Assembly (NCBI GenBank): GCA_028823075.1 | Contig: JAPKCE010000007.1 | Coordinates: 1-17,143, forward strand | Length of the DNA stretch: 17,143 nt | Direction: 5' to 3' | Source: Myxococcota bacterium | Lineage (GTDB): Bacteria; Myxococcota; UBA4151 | Part shown: piece by piece, positions 8,169 to 15,672 of the stretch | Position numbering within the stretch: the first letter of the stretch is position 1 | Layout of the letters: each line of letters starts with the position of its first letter | Made by a program: the position numbers and the translations under genes | The notes under the pieces: model-generated | What the model saw: the letters and a program-made list of their open reading frames with translations, nothing else | Database searches by the model: none | What the model was told of the DNA's origin: nothing

Positions 8169-9206
8169 TTGCGTAGCTTACCATTATTTTTGCTGATGGC
8201 CTGTTCGTCGCCTCTTCTCGAGAGCGATCGGCAGCACTGCCTTAGTTCGATCGAATGCGAGGCGGCTGAAAGATGCATCGCTCAACGTTGCGTTCTTCAA
8301 GACGCCGGCAGCGTGGCTAGCGACGCCGGGCCCTCCTGCGTCGATCCCGACCTCGACGGAGCGCATACACAAGGTCTCATGCTGCAAAATGAAGAGCTAC
8401 AGATGGAGCGCCACAGCTGCTTCATCTCGCCCGACCGCTACCGCCACAACTTGAGCAGTAATGCTCAGGTGCATACTTGGGTTTTGGCCGATTCGGGCGA
8501 TGCCCCTGAATTGCAATTAGTGGCTCGCGATGGCGATTTGCCCAGCGCTTGCAACCTGGACCATCAAACTTGCACACGAGGCGGGCGTTTATCTAGCTTA
8601 GTCGCGGCGCGAGTGAGCGACAATTTTGACCTGGGTGTGGTGCCGCAAAACAATGAACTGCTCACTTATGAGATGGGCTTTCGTGTCGGTAGCTCTTGCA
8701 CGCAGAGCGACGGCTGCGGCAGCGGACGTTGCGTACGACCCGTCGCCGAAAGTACCAACCAGGTGGGCAACGATGGTATCTGCGTGTTTGACTCCGACCT
8801 CAGCGTCGATCCAAATTGTGACCTTCGTGACCCGAGCAGTGAGCAACCCGAAAGCGCCCGCGACGCCGGCGACCTCGCCGAACTCATCGTTGAGCAAATA
8901 CCCCTATGTCAGCACGACAACGACTGGTTCGCGGTGAGCCTAAGCGAAGACGCAAGCGTCAGCCGCTCGGTCAGCATTCGCAGCGCCGCCGCCGCCGAAG
9001 GTGAGCTGAGTAGATTGAGTCTATTCGCCGGCCTTTATAGTGCCGCTGACCTGCGCCCCATCCGCTTTGCTGTTTTGCACTTTTCCAGCAACTCAGAATC
9101 GCAGACCGCTAACTTTAATGATCTTAGCGCCGGTGATTATCTGCTGCGCATGACCCAAATTAACCGACGTAGCGCGCCCATAACCTATTCGATCGAAGCG
9201 CCTTAA
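8169..9206 (+). CDS. Cys-rich lipoprotein with Asp-Ala-Gly linker
   Basis: A 345-residue predicted lipoprotein. The signal is short: MRSLPLFLLMAC, with Cys12 in a lipobox-like LMAC. It continues with a Cys-rich segment (CLSSIECEAAERCIAQRC), then a DAG-type linker (QDAGSVASDAG), then two beta-rich units. The second unit contains CQHDNDWFAVSL and ends in GDYLLRM, the same layout as the repeats of the protein at the left edge. Between the units is a short Cys cluster (CTQSDGCGSGRC). The start is TTG at 8169; the in-frame stop at 8151-8153 and the absence of other start codons before the signal force this choice, although the Shine-Dalgarno is weak. The gene lies 11 bases after the kinase, so it is probably co-transcribed and may act in the same pathway. 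Its stop codon shares TTAA with the stop of hflX. Function unknown. Confidence 0.82.
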   Translation: MRSLPLFLLMACSSPLLESDRQHCLSSIECEAAERCIAQRCVLQDAGSVASDAGPSCVDPDLDGAHTQGLMLQNEELQMERHSCFISPDRYRHNLSSNAQVHTWVLADSGDAPELQLVARDGDLPSACNLDHQTCTRGGRLSSLVAARVSDNFDLGVVPQNNELLTYEMGFRVGSSCTQSDGCGSGRCVRPVAESTNQVGNDGICVFDSDLSVDPNCDLRDPSSEQPESARDAGDLAELIVEQIPLCQHDNDWFAVSLSEDASVSRSVSIRSAAAAEGELSRLSLFAGLYSAADLRPIRFAVLHFSSNSESQTANFNDLSAGDYLLRMTQINRRSAPITYSIEAP

Positions 9207-10918
9207 TCGAGGGGCGACCAGTCGTCCGCCTCCTCCTCCTCCGCCGCCGCCGACGGCTCGTCGATGGTCAGTTCTCGGCCGATTAGGCGATCTTGAACCA
9301 TCGATCGAAGGTCTTCGAGACCAAGCTCCGCCACGGCGCTGACGAGCACGCTATGCGCACCGCGACGCCCCGGCTCATTTCCGCTCAAATCGCATTTATT
9401 GCGCACGATGAGACGTGGGATATCGGCACAGCCGATCGCCTCAAGGACATTATGTACTGCTTTAATGCGCGCGTCTTCACCCTCTTGGGCATCATCGATG
9501 ACATGCAGCAGCAAATCGGCGTCAGCGGCCTCTTCAAGGGTGGCGCGAAAAGCTTCGATAAGGTCTTTGGGCAAGTCGCGAATAAAGCCCACCGTATCCA
9601 CGAGAATGACCTCTTTTTCAAAGGGGCGTAGATGAGCGTGGTCGGGGCGTAAAAGCCATTTGCGGTTGGTGGTATCGAGCGTCGCAAAAAGTTGGTTTTC
9701 AGCGAGCACCGAAGCGCCGGTAAGCACGTTAAGAAGCGTTGATTTCCCGGCATTTGTATAACCGACAATCGCTACCTTTTTGACGCCGCCGCGATGCCTT
9801 TGTTGGCGTTGTAAACCACGTTGCCTGTGGCGTTTGTCGAGATCCTTTTGTAACTTCGCCAAGCGGTCATCGGCACGCCTTCGGCTCACCTCGAGCACGG
9901 ATTCTCCGGGACCTCGCCCACCGATACCACCAGCGAGCCGCGACAGGCCTGAATGGCGCTGCACGAGACGCGGTAGACTGTAGCGAAGCTGCGCCATTTC
10001 AACCTGAGTTTTAGCGGCAGCCGAAGCCGCTCGACCAGCGAAAATCTCGAGGATCAACTGAGTTCTATCAAGAACTTTGAGTTCGGTAACGCGGCTTAAA
10101 TTCATCAATTGTCGGGGCGAAAGGTCGCTGTCGAAGATCATCCCCTCGGTATCGTTTTCTAAGCATTCGAGGATCAAGTCTTCCAGACGTCCTTTACCAA
10201 ACACGGTGCCAGGGTCAGCTTGACGACGGCGCTGAACGGCAGTGAAAACGACATCGACTCCTGCCGTTTTAGCGAGCTCGGCCAGTTCATCAAAGCGCGC
10301 TTGGTCCTCGGCTTTACGCCCCGTATGCACACCGACTAAGGCCCAACGAGGACCCTTGATAACCTTCTCTTTGCTCTGCCTAGCCACCTCAAAATCGATG
10401 CGTTCTATCTCTTTGTAGAAATCGATTTCATAGAGATGTGCCGGCCCAGGATCAACGCGCTCAACGCTATGAACAGGCCCATCGATATCGAAAGTAGGCA
10501 AGGCCAGAATGACCACGCCAACGCTCTGGTCACGGCGGGATTCTACATAGGCTAAACCGTCAAGGCGTAGGCGCGTTAAATCGGTACGCAGATCGGCTGG
10601 CAGCACGGGCGGAGCTGGGCTCGGCGGAGTGGCAACCACCAAACGCAAACCGCGGGTGCGACCAAGGCCACCGCCGATACGGCCAAGGTCGGGCATCCAG
10701 ACGCGTTTCGCTTCACCTAAAAGAACGTGGCGCACGTGGCCGCGCCGATCGATAAGAACACCGACCATTCGCCCGAGATCAACGGCCATCTCGGTTAGGC
10801 TTTTACACAGCGTGGGGCTGACAAAACGATCCGGTTCGGTCACGCTGCGGTCAAAGCGCTGTATGCGACCTAAATGTAAAGGACGGACCTTCTCGAAATC
10901 GCCGGTCAATTGTGCCAA
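9203..10918 (-). CDS. hflX: GTPase HflX (long form), ribosome-associated
   Basis: HflX is a GTPase that binds the 50S subunit and splits or rescues stalled 70S ribosomes, mainly under stress. All G motifs are present, numbered from TTG 10918: G1 GYTNAGKST (386-394), G2 region around TTN in TLDTTNR, G3 DTVGF, and G4 NKCD (507-510). The HflX N-terminal domain has TVFGKGRLEDL and the glycine-rich GGIGGRGPGE before a basic coiled linker. About 180 extra N-terminal residues, including VGVLIDRRG, fit the long HflX form known in Deltaproteobacteria and Firmicutes. The tail is acidic (AAAEEEEADD). I chose TTG 10918 because GGAG at 10926-10929 is 7 bases upstream and the family normally begins about here. 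ATG 10993 also has an AAAGGA site, but would overlap the divergent gene's start. The gene stands alone, divergent from the MYXO-CTERM gene. Confidence 0.95.
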   Translation of the reverse strand: MAQLTGDFEKVRPLHLGRIQRFDRSVTEPDRFVSPTLCKSLTEMAVDLGRMVGVLIDRRGHVRHVLLGEAKRVWMPDLGRIGGGLGRTRGLRLVVATPPSPAPPVLPADLRTDLTRLRLDGLAYVESRRDQSVGVVILALPTFDIDGPVHSVERVDPGPAHLYEIDFYKEIERIDFEVARQSKEKVIKGPRWALVGVHTGRKAEDQARFDELAELAKTAGVDVVFTAVQRRRQADPGTVFGKGRLEDLILECLENDTEGMIFDSDLSPRQLMNLSRVTELKVLDRTQLILEIFAGRAASAAAKTQVEMAQLRYSLPRLVQRHSGLSRLAGGIGGRGPGESVLEVSRRRADDRLAKLQKDLDKRHRQRGLQRQQRHRGGVKKVAIVGYTNAGKSTLLNVLTGASVLAENQLFATLDTTNRKWLLRPDHAHLRPFEKEVILVDTVGFIRDLPKDLIEAFRATLEEAADADLLLHVIDDAQEGEDARIKAVHNVLEAIGCADIPRLIVRNKCDLSGNEPGRRGAHSVLVSAVAELGLEDLRSMVQDRLIGRELTIDEPSAAAEEEEADDWSPLD

Positions 10919-10925
10919 GGGTCCA

Positions 10926-10929
10926 CTCC
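10926..10929 (-). promoter_or_regulatory. Ribosome binding site for the preferred hflX TTG start
   Basis: GGAG on the minus strand is 7 bases before TTG 10918. This supports a 571-residue HflX. The competing start, ATG 10993, has AAAGGA placed 8 bases upstream, so the choice remains open, but alignment of the N-terminus with the known long HflX pattern favours this site. Confidence 0.55.
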
Positions 10930-10946
10930 AGTAGCGCTCATCGCTC

Positions 10947-10964
10947 GGCTCGCAAATGCGAGCC
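10947..10964. promoter_or_regulatory. Perfect inverted repeat between hflX and the MYXO-CTERM gene
   Basis: GGCTCGCA, AA, TGCGAGCC: two exact 8-base arms with a 2-base centre, midway in the 66-base divergent gap. Size and place fit a dimeric regulator's operator controlling one or both genes. There is no T-run on either side, so it is not a terminator. If hflX starts at ATG 10993, the repeat would instead lie inside coding sequence. Confidence 0.4.
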
Positions 10965-10984
10965 ACCGCCCGAAAGGACCGTTT

Positions 10985-12511
10985 ATGCGCCATTTCTTGA
11001 TTCCTTTTGCCTTCTTTAGCCTCGCCGTCCAGGCAAGAGCAGAAGTCACCTTGCATGTCAGCGACAGCAGCGCCGAATACAGCGATGAATGCGTGCTCGA
11101 GGCGCGCCTTATGAACGATGCCACACCGCTCAACAACCAGCAGGTATCCTTCAGCCTAGAGCGCGTCGACGACACCGATGTTTTTCGCCCCGTTGGCGGC
11201 AGCAACACGGCGGTCACCGACAGTAACGGCGTGGCGCGAGCGAACATCCGACTGGTTAACGGACGCACCGGCAGCAACACCGTGCATGAGCTCAAAACCG
11301 ATCGCAGCGACGATGAGCTGTGGCGCTCCTTTTCGGCCGGTGATTACCGCATCGTGGCGCGTCATCTCGGTGGCGATCTCGAAACCGGGTACGGCCAACT
11401 CACCATTCGGCGCGAACAGGCTGCACTGAGCGTACATACGGTCGACGCTGTGGCCGGCGACTCGCCGCGCATCACGCTTAAACTCGAAGATGCAGGCGAT
11501 ACACTCGTCGATTGGGACTGGACCAACGACGAAGCGGTAGAGAGCGCCAAGGCGGGTGTTCAAGGTCGAGTCATCAGTCTCTGGCTCGATCGCAACGGCG
11601 ACAAGCAGTTCTACAATTGCACAGCCGGCGGCCGTTGCGTGGACGGCCATTGTCAACAATGCCAAAGCGACGAAGACTGCCCAGGCTCGCTCTGCGACCA
11701 AGGGCTCTGCGTTGCCGAAGTCGGTGCCAATAGCTGTTCGCTTGATGACGACTGCGCGGCCTTCTTCGGCGTGCAAGGTCTGCATTGTTTGAACAACGTA
11801 TGCATCGCTGAAAGCTGCGATTACCTGGGTGAAGTAACCACCGATATTTTGGGTCGAGCGAGCATGGAATTCTCGACCAGCCCTGATGAATTTGGCCACC
11901 CAAACGTCGGTTATCACGAGCTCATGCTGCGCGCCGAGTTCGCGGGCGATGCGTATTACGCCGGAGGCGCGAGCAAGGGTGACCTGGTCATCAACCCAGG
12001 TCCCCTGGACATGAGTCAAGTTCCGATCACCGTGACCCTCGACAACGCAGCGGTCGAAGAGGTCGGCACGACCGATACCGTAGCCATCGAAATTCGCGCC
12101 TACTTGAGCGACGCTTTTGGCAACCTCTACGGTTTCAACGATGTCCCCTACCTAATAGGTGAGGGTGACTGCTTGAGCTGTTCTGACGATCTTTGCCAAA
12201 ATATCCAGCATCCCCAATGCCTCAACATGCTCAATTCGGAAGACCTACAATTTAGTGCCAGCAGCGGCATCTTCATTTCCAGCGTCGAGCGTAGCCCAGA
12301 AGATGGTGCCTTTATGCGCCGCTGGCGCCCTAACGCCAGCAGCGACTCGGAGGTGCGTTTCTCGGTCAAGCTCGGGGATGCGCAGAGTCCGGAAAAAACA
12401 ATCCGCCTGTACCAAGGCGGGGGCTGCGGTTGCAGCGGCGGCAGCCCGGCCTCGCTCCTTTGGTTGTTGATCCTTCCTGCTCTGCGCCGCCGTCGGAGGC
12501 ATGCCTCTTGA
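10985..12511 (+). CDS. MYXO-CTERM surface protein with Ig-like domains and a Cys-rich insert
   Basis: A 508-residue exported protein. A signal peptide (MRHFLIPFAFFSLAVQARA) is followed by a mature region starting near Glu20. Residues 20-150 form a bacterial Ig-like beta domain (VTDSNGVARANIRL is typical). A second beta region carries a Cys-rich insert at 212-278 with 12 Cys in myxobacterial-style units (CQSDEDCPGSLC, CSLDDDC). Another Ig-like part follows (TTDILGRASMEF, then YYAGGASKGDL). The C-terminus is a MYXO-CTERM sorting signal: GGGCGCSGG with Cys481 and Cys483, a hydrophobic stretch 487-500, and five Arg (501-505). In known systems this tail is processed by a myxosortase (a CPBP-family protease) and the protein stays at the cell surface. 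ATG 10985 has AAAGGA 6 bases upstream. The stop overlaps the next gene as TTGA. The ligand is unknown. Confidence 0.92.
   Translation: MRHFLIPFAFFSLAVQARAEVTLHVSDSSAEYSDECVLEARLMNDATPLNNQQVSFSLERVDDTDVFRPVGGSNTAVTDSNGVARANIRLVNGRTGSNTVHELKTDRSDDELWRSFSAGDYRIVARHLGGDLETGYGQLTIRREQAALSVHTVDAVAGDSPRITLKLEDAGDTLVDWDWTNDEAVESAKAGVQGRVISLWLDRNGDKQFYNCTAGGRCVDGHCQQCQSDEDCPGSLCDQGLCVAEVGANSCSLDDDCAAFFGVQGLHCLNNVCIAESCDYLGEVTTDILGRASMEFSTSPDEFGHPNVGYHELMLRAEFAGDAYYAGGASKGDLVINPGPLDMSQVPITVTLDNAAVEEVGTTDTVAIEIRAYLSDAFGNLYGFNDVPYLIGEGDCLSCSDDLCQNIQHPQCLNMLNSEDLQFSASSGIFISSVERSPEDGAFMRRWRPNASSDSEVRFSVKLGDAQSPEKTIRLYQGGGCGCSGGSPASLLWLLILPALRRRRRHAS
12495..12499 (+). promoter_or_regulatory. Ribosome binding site deciding a TTG start
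   Basis: GGAGG is followed by 8 bases and then TTG 12508, inside the end of the MYXO-CTERM gene. The TTG overlaps that gene's TGA. This near-ideal site decides the start of the DUF6178-like gene against ATG 12541, which has no comparable site. Confidence 0.75.
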
Positions 12512-14085
12512 GCCAAAATCTGGCGCCGATAGAACGGGCGATGAAAGAACTCGCCGCGTTAAGTCCTGAAAACCAATATCTAGCCCTCATCGAATCCGAG
12601 CACACTGCGGCGCTCGTGCGCTCCATGGCAGCACAGGACCTGCATGCCATCGCCCTCGCTGTGGGCAAAGAAGAGGCGCTCGATCTGTTACCGCATTGCA
12701 AGGGAGAGCAACTCGTCGGCCTCACTGACCTCAGCGGCTGGCGTGGCTACCGCTTTGATCTCGTCGGCTTCGAAGATTGGCTATCCGCCATGTTCGAGGC
12801 CGGTGAGGGGACTGTCGCAAATTACTTAAAAAGTGCAGATACTGAGCAGGTTTTACTCTATCTAAACAGCAGGATAAGGGTTCACCAGGCCGACGAAGAA
12901 GGTGATTTTCAGACCTTGCCGAACGCCGTTCCCGGCGAAGCTTTATGGTACAGTCCCGACCGCCAGTTCTGTCTGGAGATCATCGACTGGCTGAAGGATA
13001 AAGACCGCTTACCGGCCGATCCGATTCGTCCATTATTAAAAACTTTTGAGAGCTACGATCCTTTCATCTTGTCGCGCATGCTGGCGGCGCTACGCTGGGA
13101 ATTGGCGACGCCGCTGGAAGAGGACTGCCTGCGTTTGCGCAATGCGCGCATGGAGGAGATGGGCTTCCCGCCGCTTGAAGAGGCTGTGGCCCTTTATGCT
13201 CGCGGCCGCCCGGAACAGATACTCGCCCGCGGTAAACGCCAATTACTTGCTGGAGTCCACGCCCCAGCTTTGACCCTGCGCATCCGCCCAAGACGAGACC
13301 TGCTCGCCAGTGGCTTGGCTGGCTTAACCGACGAATCTCGCACCCATGTACTAGCCGAACTCGCTTATTTGGCGAATCAAAGCATGGTCGCTTGCGGCAT
13401 CCCAGTTGGCGACCCGCAACGGGTTCAAGACCAGTGGACGCACTTGCGCGCCACCCTGGGTTTAGCGTTGGAGTTTTGCGCTCGCGGTCTGGCAGGAAAA
13501 AGCGGGGATGCCCTGGCCGCTACCAGCGAGGTTTTGCGCACGACCAGTTGTCACGCCCTGTTTCGCGCCGGCTTTAACTTGAGCTTGCCGCTTCAAGACC
13601 TTGCGCGCCGATTGCAACGAGACCCGCGCAGTGGACCGGGTAGGCAATGCCAATGGCTTAATCCGGAGATGCAAAGTCTGGTTGAAGGCCTAACTCGTGC
13701 GCAACCGATACAATGTTTAGATGACGGCGCTGAAACCCCCCTAGAGCGCCTAAGTGACTTGCAAGCTTTGGCTTTGCGCCTCCAAAGCCAGATCGACGTA
13801 ATGGCTGGTGTTTTCGAGGATTCGAAACAGGCCTTGGCGCTACTCGACACCCCCTGTGAAGGTACCAATTTCGCGCAGCATAGCGATCTCGATCTTATCG
13901 GCTTGCAACGCACGGCCGAGGCGCATGAACTGCTCGGCGGTAAGCGCCAATTGATTCCCTTGCCCGCAGAGGCATTGAAAATCTTGCGTAAAGAGCTGGA
14001 CGAGGCGCACCCTGTAGGCAGGATCGTGGCGCGAGCGAGCAGCGCTCAATTTGCCACGCCCCTATGGATGGTAACGGAGAGCTAA
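12508..14085 (+). CDS. DUF6178-like protein of unknown function
   Basis: A 525-residue soluble-looking, mostly helical protein without signal peptide or membrane helix. The N-terminal 100 residues (MAAQDLHAIALAVGKEEALD, then GEQLVGLTDLSGW and a following RFD) look like DUF6178, a deltaproteobacterial family in which a short repeated 'does not move up or down a level' type helical pattern precedes a long helical body. I assign this from memory of the family, not from a search, so treat it as moderate. The start is TTG 12508, supported by GGAGG at 12495-12499 and by the TTGA overlap with the preceding stop; ATG 12541 is the fallback. Only 3 bases separate its stop from the next gene, so the three genes 10985-15204 probably form one transcript with coupled translation. 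Molecular function is unknown. No catalytic motif stands out. Confidence 0.7.
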   Translation: MSQNLAPIERAMKELAALSPENQYLALIESEHTAALVRSMAAQDLHAIALAVGKEEALDLLPHCKGEQLVGLTDLSGWRGYRFDLVGFEDWLSAMFEAGEGTVANYLKSADTEQVLLYLNSRIRVHQADEEGDFQTLPNAVPGEALWYSPDRQFCLEIIDWLKDKDRLPADPIRPLLKTFESYDPFILSRMLAALRWELATPLEEDCLRLRNARMEEMGFPPLEEAVALYARGRPEQILARGKRQLLAGVHAPALTLRIRPRRDLLASGLAGLTDESRTHVLAELAYLANQSMVACGIPVGDPQRVQDQWTHLRATLGLALEFCARGLAGKSGDALAATSEVLRTTSCHALFRAGFNLSLPLQDLARRLQRDPRSGPGRQCQWLNPEMQSLVEGLTRAQPIQCLDDGAETPLERLSDLQALALRLQSQIDVMAGVFEDSKQALALLDTPCEGTNFAQHSDLDLIGLQRTAEAHELLGGKRQLIPLPAEALKILRKELDEAHPVGRIVARASSAQFATPLWMVTES

Positions 14086-14088
14086 CAG

Positions 14089-15204
14089 ATGCTGGTAAAA
14101 CTGATTGATCATCAGGAGCATGGACTGATCCACCTACGCGACGATTACTACGCGCGACGGCGCGCTATCGTCGGCGGTATTGTTTTGGCCAGCGCCCTAC
14201 TGCTCGGTCAGATCATCGCTGTGCGTATAGACAACACCCTCGTCGGAACCTTGGTGCAAGTCATCATGAGCGCCGTCGGCTTTTCTTATGGCCTGATCTG
14301 CGCTGCCTGGCCCAACGACCCACGGCAAACCGCTATCGGAATTACTGGGGGCACCAGCGCATTTTGCTTGCTCGCTTTAGCTGGTGGGCTGCTGCTCGCG
14401 GCTATCGTGTTTCTCATCGCCTTCGTGCCTGCGGCGGTCGGGGACATCCCCAGTGTCGGTGGTGCACTGCTCGGCGTCCTCGCCGTTCTTCTCGGCGGAC
14501 TGGCTGGGTCGGTGATGGTCGTCGGCTCTGCGGTGGTCCTCTGTTTGGCCGGGTTTATCACCCTGCGTGTCGCCGCGGGAGCCGAACTCGACGACGCATT
14601 GCTCAACGAAGTTATCGAAGCCGCCGGCGACAAGAAGCGTTTCCTTCCGGCTTTGGGCTGCCTCATTGGCGCCGGTCTGCTCGCCATTTCAGGCATCGCT
14701 GTGCTTAACATGGGCACAGGGCAACTGCTCAGCCTCAATTCCAACAGCAGCGGCATGACGGAATTAGCCGTCGGCCTGCGCTATCTGGTCGATTACAGAG
14801 ACATCGGCATCGTTTTAGCCAGCACGGGGTCGGCGCAGGTCATGGATCTTCTTGCGGGTATCCTCACCGTTGTCGCTACAGCCTTTATGCTAGGGCTTTT
14901 ACTGGCCTTACCGCTGGCCATCGCGGCGCGCGGTTTATTGATCTATATGGATATTGGCGGTGCTGACTTCAGCGTCGCTCACGCCGCGTCGGTCGCGCAT
15001 AGCGGTGAGGAGGAAGAGCCTCCTCCGGTGACAGAAGACCCGGAAAGCTTGTCTAACTTGGACCTGCGCGAGGCGATTAAGCGGCCAGAGAGCTGGCATG
15101 CCGAGGGGGGACGAGCGACCAAACGGGAACTGCTGCAGGTTAAACGCCGGGACCAAGAAGCCGAGCTCGAGAGCCGCGACACCATCCCCGGCTTCGACGA
15201 TTAG
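14089..15204 (+). CDS. Multi-pass membrane protein of unknown function
   Basis: A 371-residue inner-membrane protein. Hydrophobic segments lie at about 26-45, 50-72, 88-115, 121-137, 139-160, 186-207 and 252-280, giving six to seven helices. A loop (161-185) is acidic. The C-terminal 85 residues (about 286-371) are a charged, soluble tail, acidic around 306-320 (EEEEPPP) and mixed afterwards, probably cytoplasmic. I recognise no transporter or enzyme signature. ATG 14089 lies 3 bases after the previous stop, with GGAGAG about 7 bases upstream overlapping that gene's end. It is the last gene of the MYXO-CTERM / DUF6178-like set and converges on rpsU. A role with the DUF6178-like protein, perhaps as its membrane partner, is inferred from coupling only. 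Confidence 0.8.
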   Translation: MLVKLIDHQEHGLIHLRDDYYARRRAIVGGIVLASALLLGQIIAVRIDNTLVGTLVQVIMSAVGFSYGLICAAWPNDPRQTAIGITGGTSAFCLLALAGGLLLAAIVFLIAFVPAAVGDIPSVGGALLGVLAVLLGGLAGSVMVVGSAVVLCLAGFITLRVAAGAELDDALLNEVIEAAGDKKRFLPALGCLIGAGLLAISGIAVLNMGTGQLLSLNSNSSGMTELAVGLRYLVDYRDIGIVLASTGSAQVMDLLAGILTVVATAFMLGLLLALPLAIAARGLLIYMDIGGADFSVAHAASVAHSGEEEEPPPVTEDPESLSNLDLREAIKRPESWHAEGGRATKRELLQVKRRDQEAELESRDTIPGFDD

Positions 15205-15206
15205 TT

Positions 15207-15239
15207 AAAAAAGCAGAACGCACACCGAAACGGTGTGCG
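15207..15239 (-). terminator. Hairpin terminator downstream of rpsU
   Basis: A perfect 9-base stem, CGCACACCG (15219-15227) with CGGTGTGCG (15231-15239), closes an AAA loop. On the minus strand it is followed, after six bases, by six T (15207-15212 as A on plus), so it fits best as the rpsU terminator. It lies between two converging genes and may also stop plus-strand transcripts, although no T-run follows it in that direction. Confidence 0.72.
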
Positions 15240-15269
15240 CCTGTGGGTTATACCCTCTAAAACTTCTGC

Positions 15270-15500
15270 CTATCGGCGAAAGTTTTTCGAGCGCGTGTTC
15301 GTGCCTTGACCGGCTTTTTTGAGCGCCTTGAAACGTCGGCGAGTTGCTTCGCGTTCCTTTTTCCGGCGCTGCTCGCCCGGCTTGAGATAGTACTCACGCT
15401 TACGGATCTCCTTGCGGATACCCGCTTGCTCCACTTTTCGGCGGAACTTGCGAAGAGCTTTCTCAACCGGATCGCCATCCCTGACTTGAACAACGGTCAT
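15270..15500 (-). CDS. rpsU: Small-subunit ribosomal protein bS21
   Basis: A 76-residue, very basic protein with the bS21 pattern: V-R-D-G-D-P-V-E-K-A-L-R-K-F-R-R near the start, then EIRKREYYLKPGEQRRKK. bS21 sits on the 30S platform near the 3' end of 16S rRNA and helps initiation on Shine-Dalgarno-bearing mRNA. The length is normal, with a slightly extended basic tail (GQGTNTRSKNFRR). ATG 15500 has AAGGGGGTGA at 15507-15516 with 6-base spacing, a strong site. It stands alone, converging on the membrane-protein gene and divergent from radA. A hairpin terminator follows its stop. The upstream 437-base gap may contain its promoter; a TATTAC box near the start is only weakly convincing. Confidence 0.96.
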   Translation of the reverse strand: MTVVQVRDGDPVEKALRKFRRKVEQAGIRKEIRKREYYLKPGEQRRKKEREATRRRFKALKKAGQGTNTRSKNFRR

Positions 15501-15616
15501 ATGCCGTCACCCCCTTCTTGTAATACTCACCGACCGAAGTCAGTGGCAGATTGCCCCCTAAGGGCTGAGCCCAACCCGCGCAAGATAATCATGCGTGATT
15601 TCCCGCTCGCCCCCAC

Positions 15617-15644
15617 GCTCGTCGGGCGAACAAGCCCGTCGAGC
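15617..15644. repeat. Inverted repeat with one mismatch
   Basis: GCTCG-T-CGGGC (15617-15627) and GCCCG-T-CGAGC (15634-15644) form an 11-position stem with a single central T:T mismatch around a GAACAA loop. The symmetric mismatch resembles REP-type bacterial extragenic palindromes. No T-run follows, so it is not an intrinsic terminator. Confidence 0.6.
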
Positions 15645-15672
15645 TTCGCACAAAATCGCCATATAACAGCAA

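Noticed and set aside
10991..10993. ATG as the main start of hflX
   Set aside because: It has an acceptable ribosome site but would overlap the divergent gene's start codon and add about 25 residues not typical of the family. Kept as an alternative only.
11156..12019. Long minus-strand open frame (287 residues) inside the MYXO-CTERM gene
   Set aside because: It is antisense to a gene with signal peptide, domain pattern and sorting tail. It has no ribosome site or recognisable motif, and long antisense frames are expected in GC-rich coding DNA.
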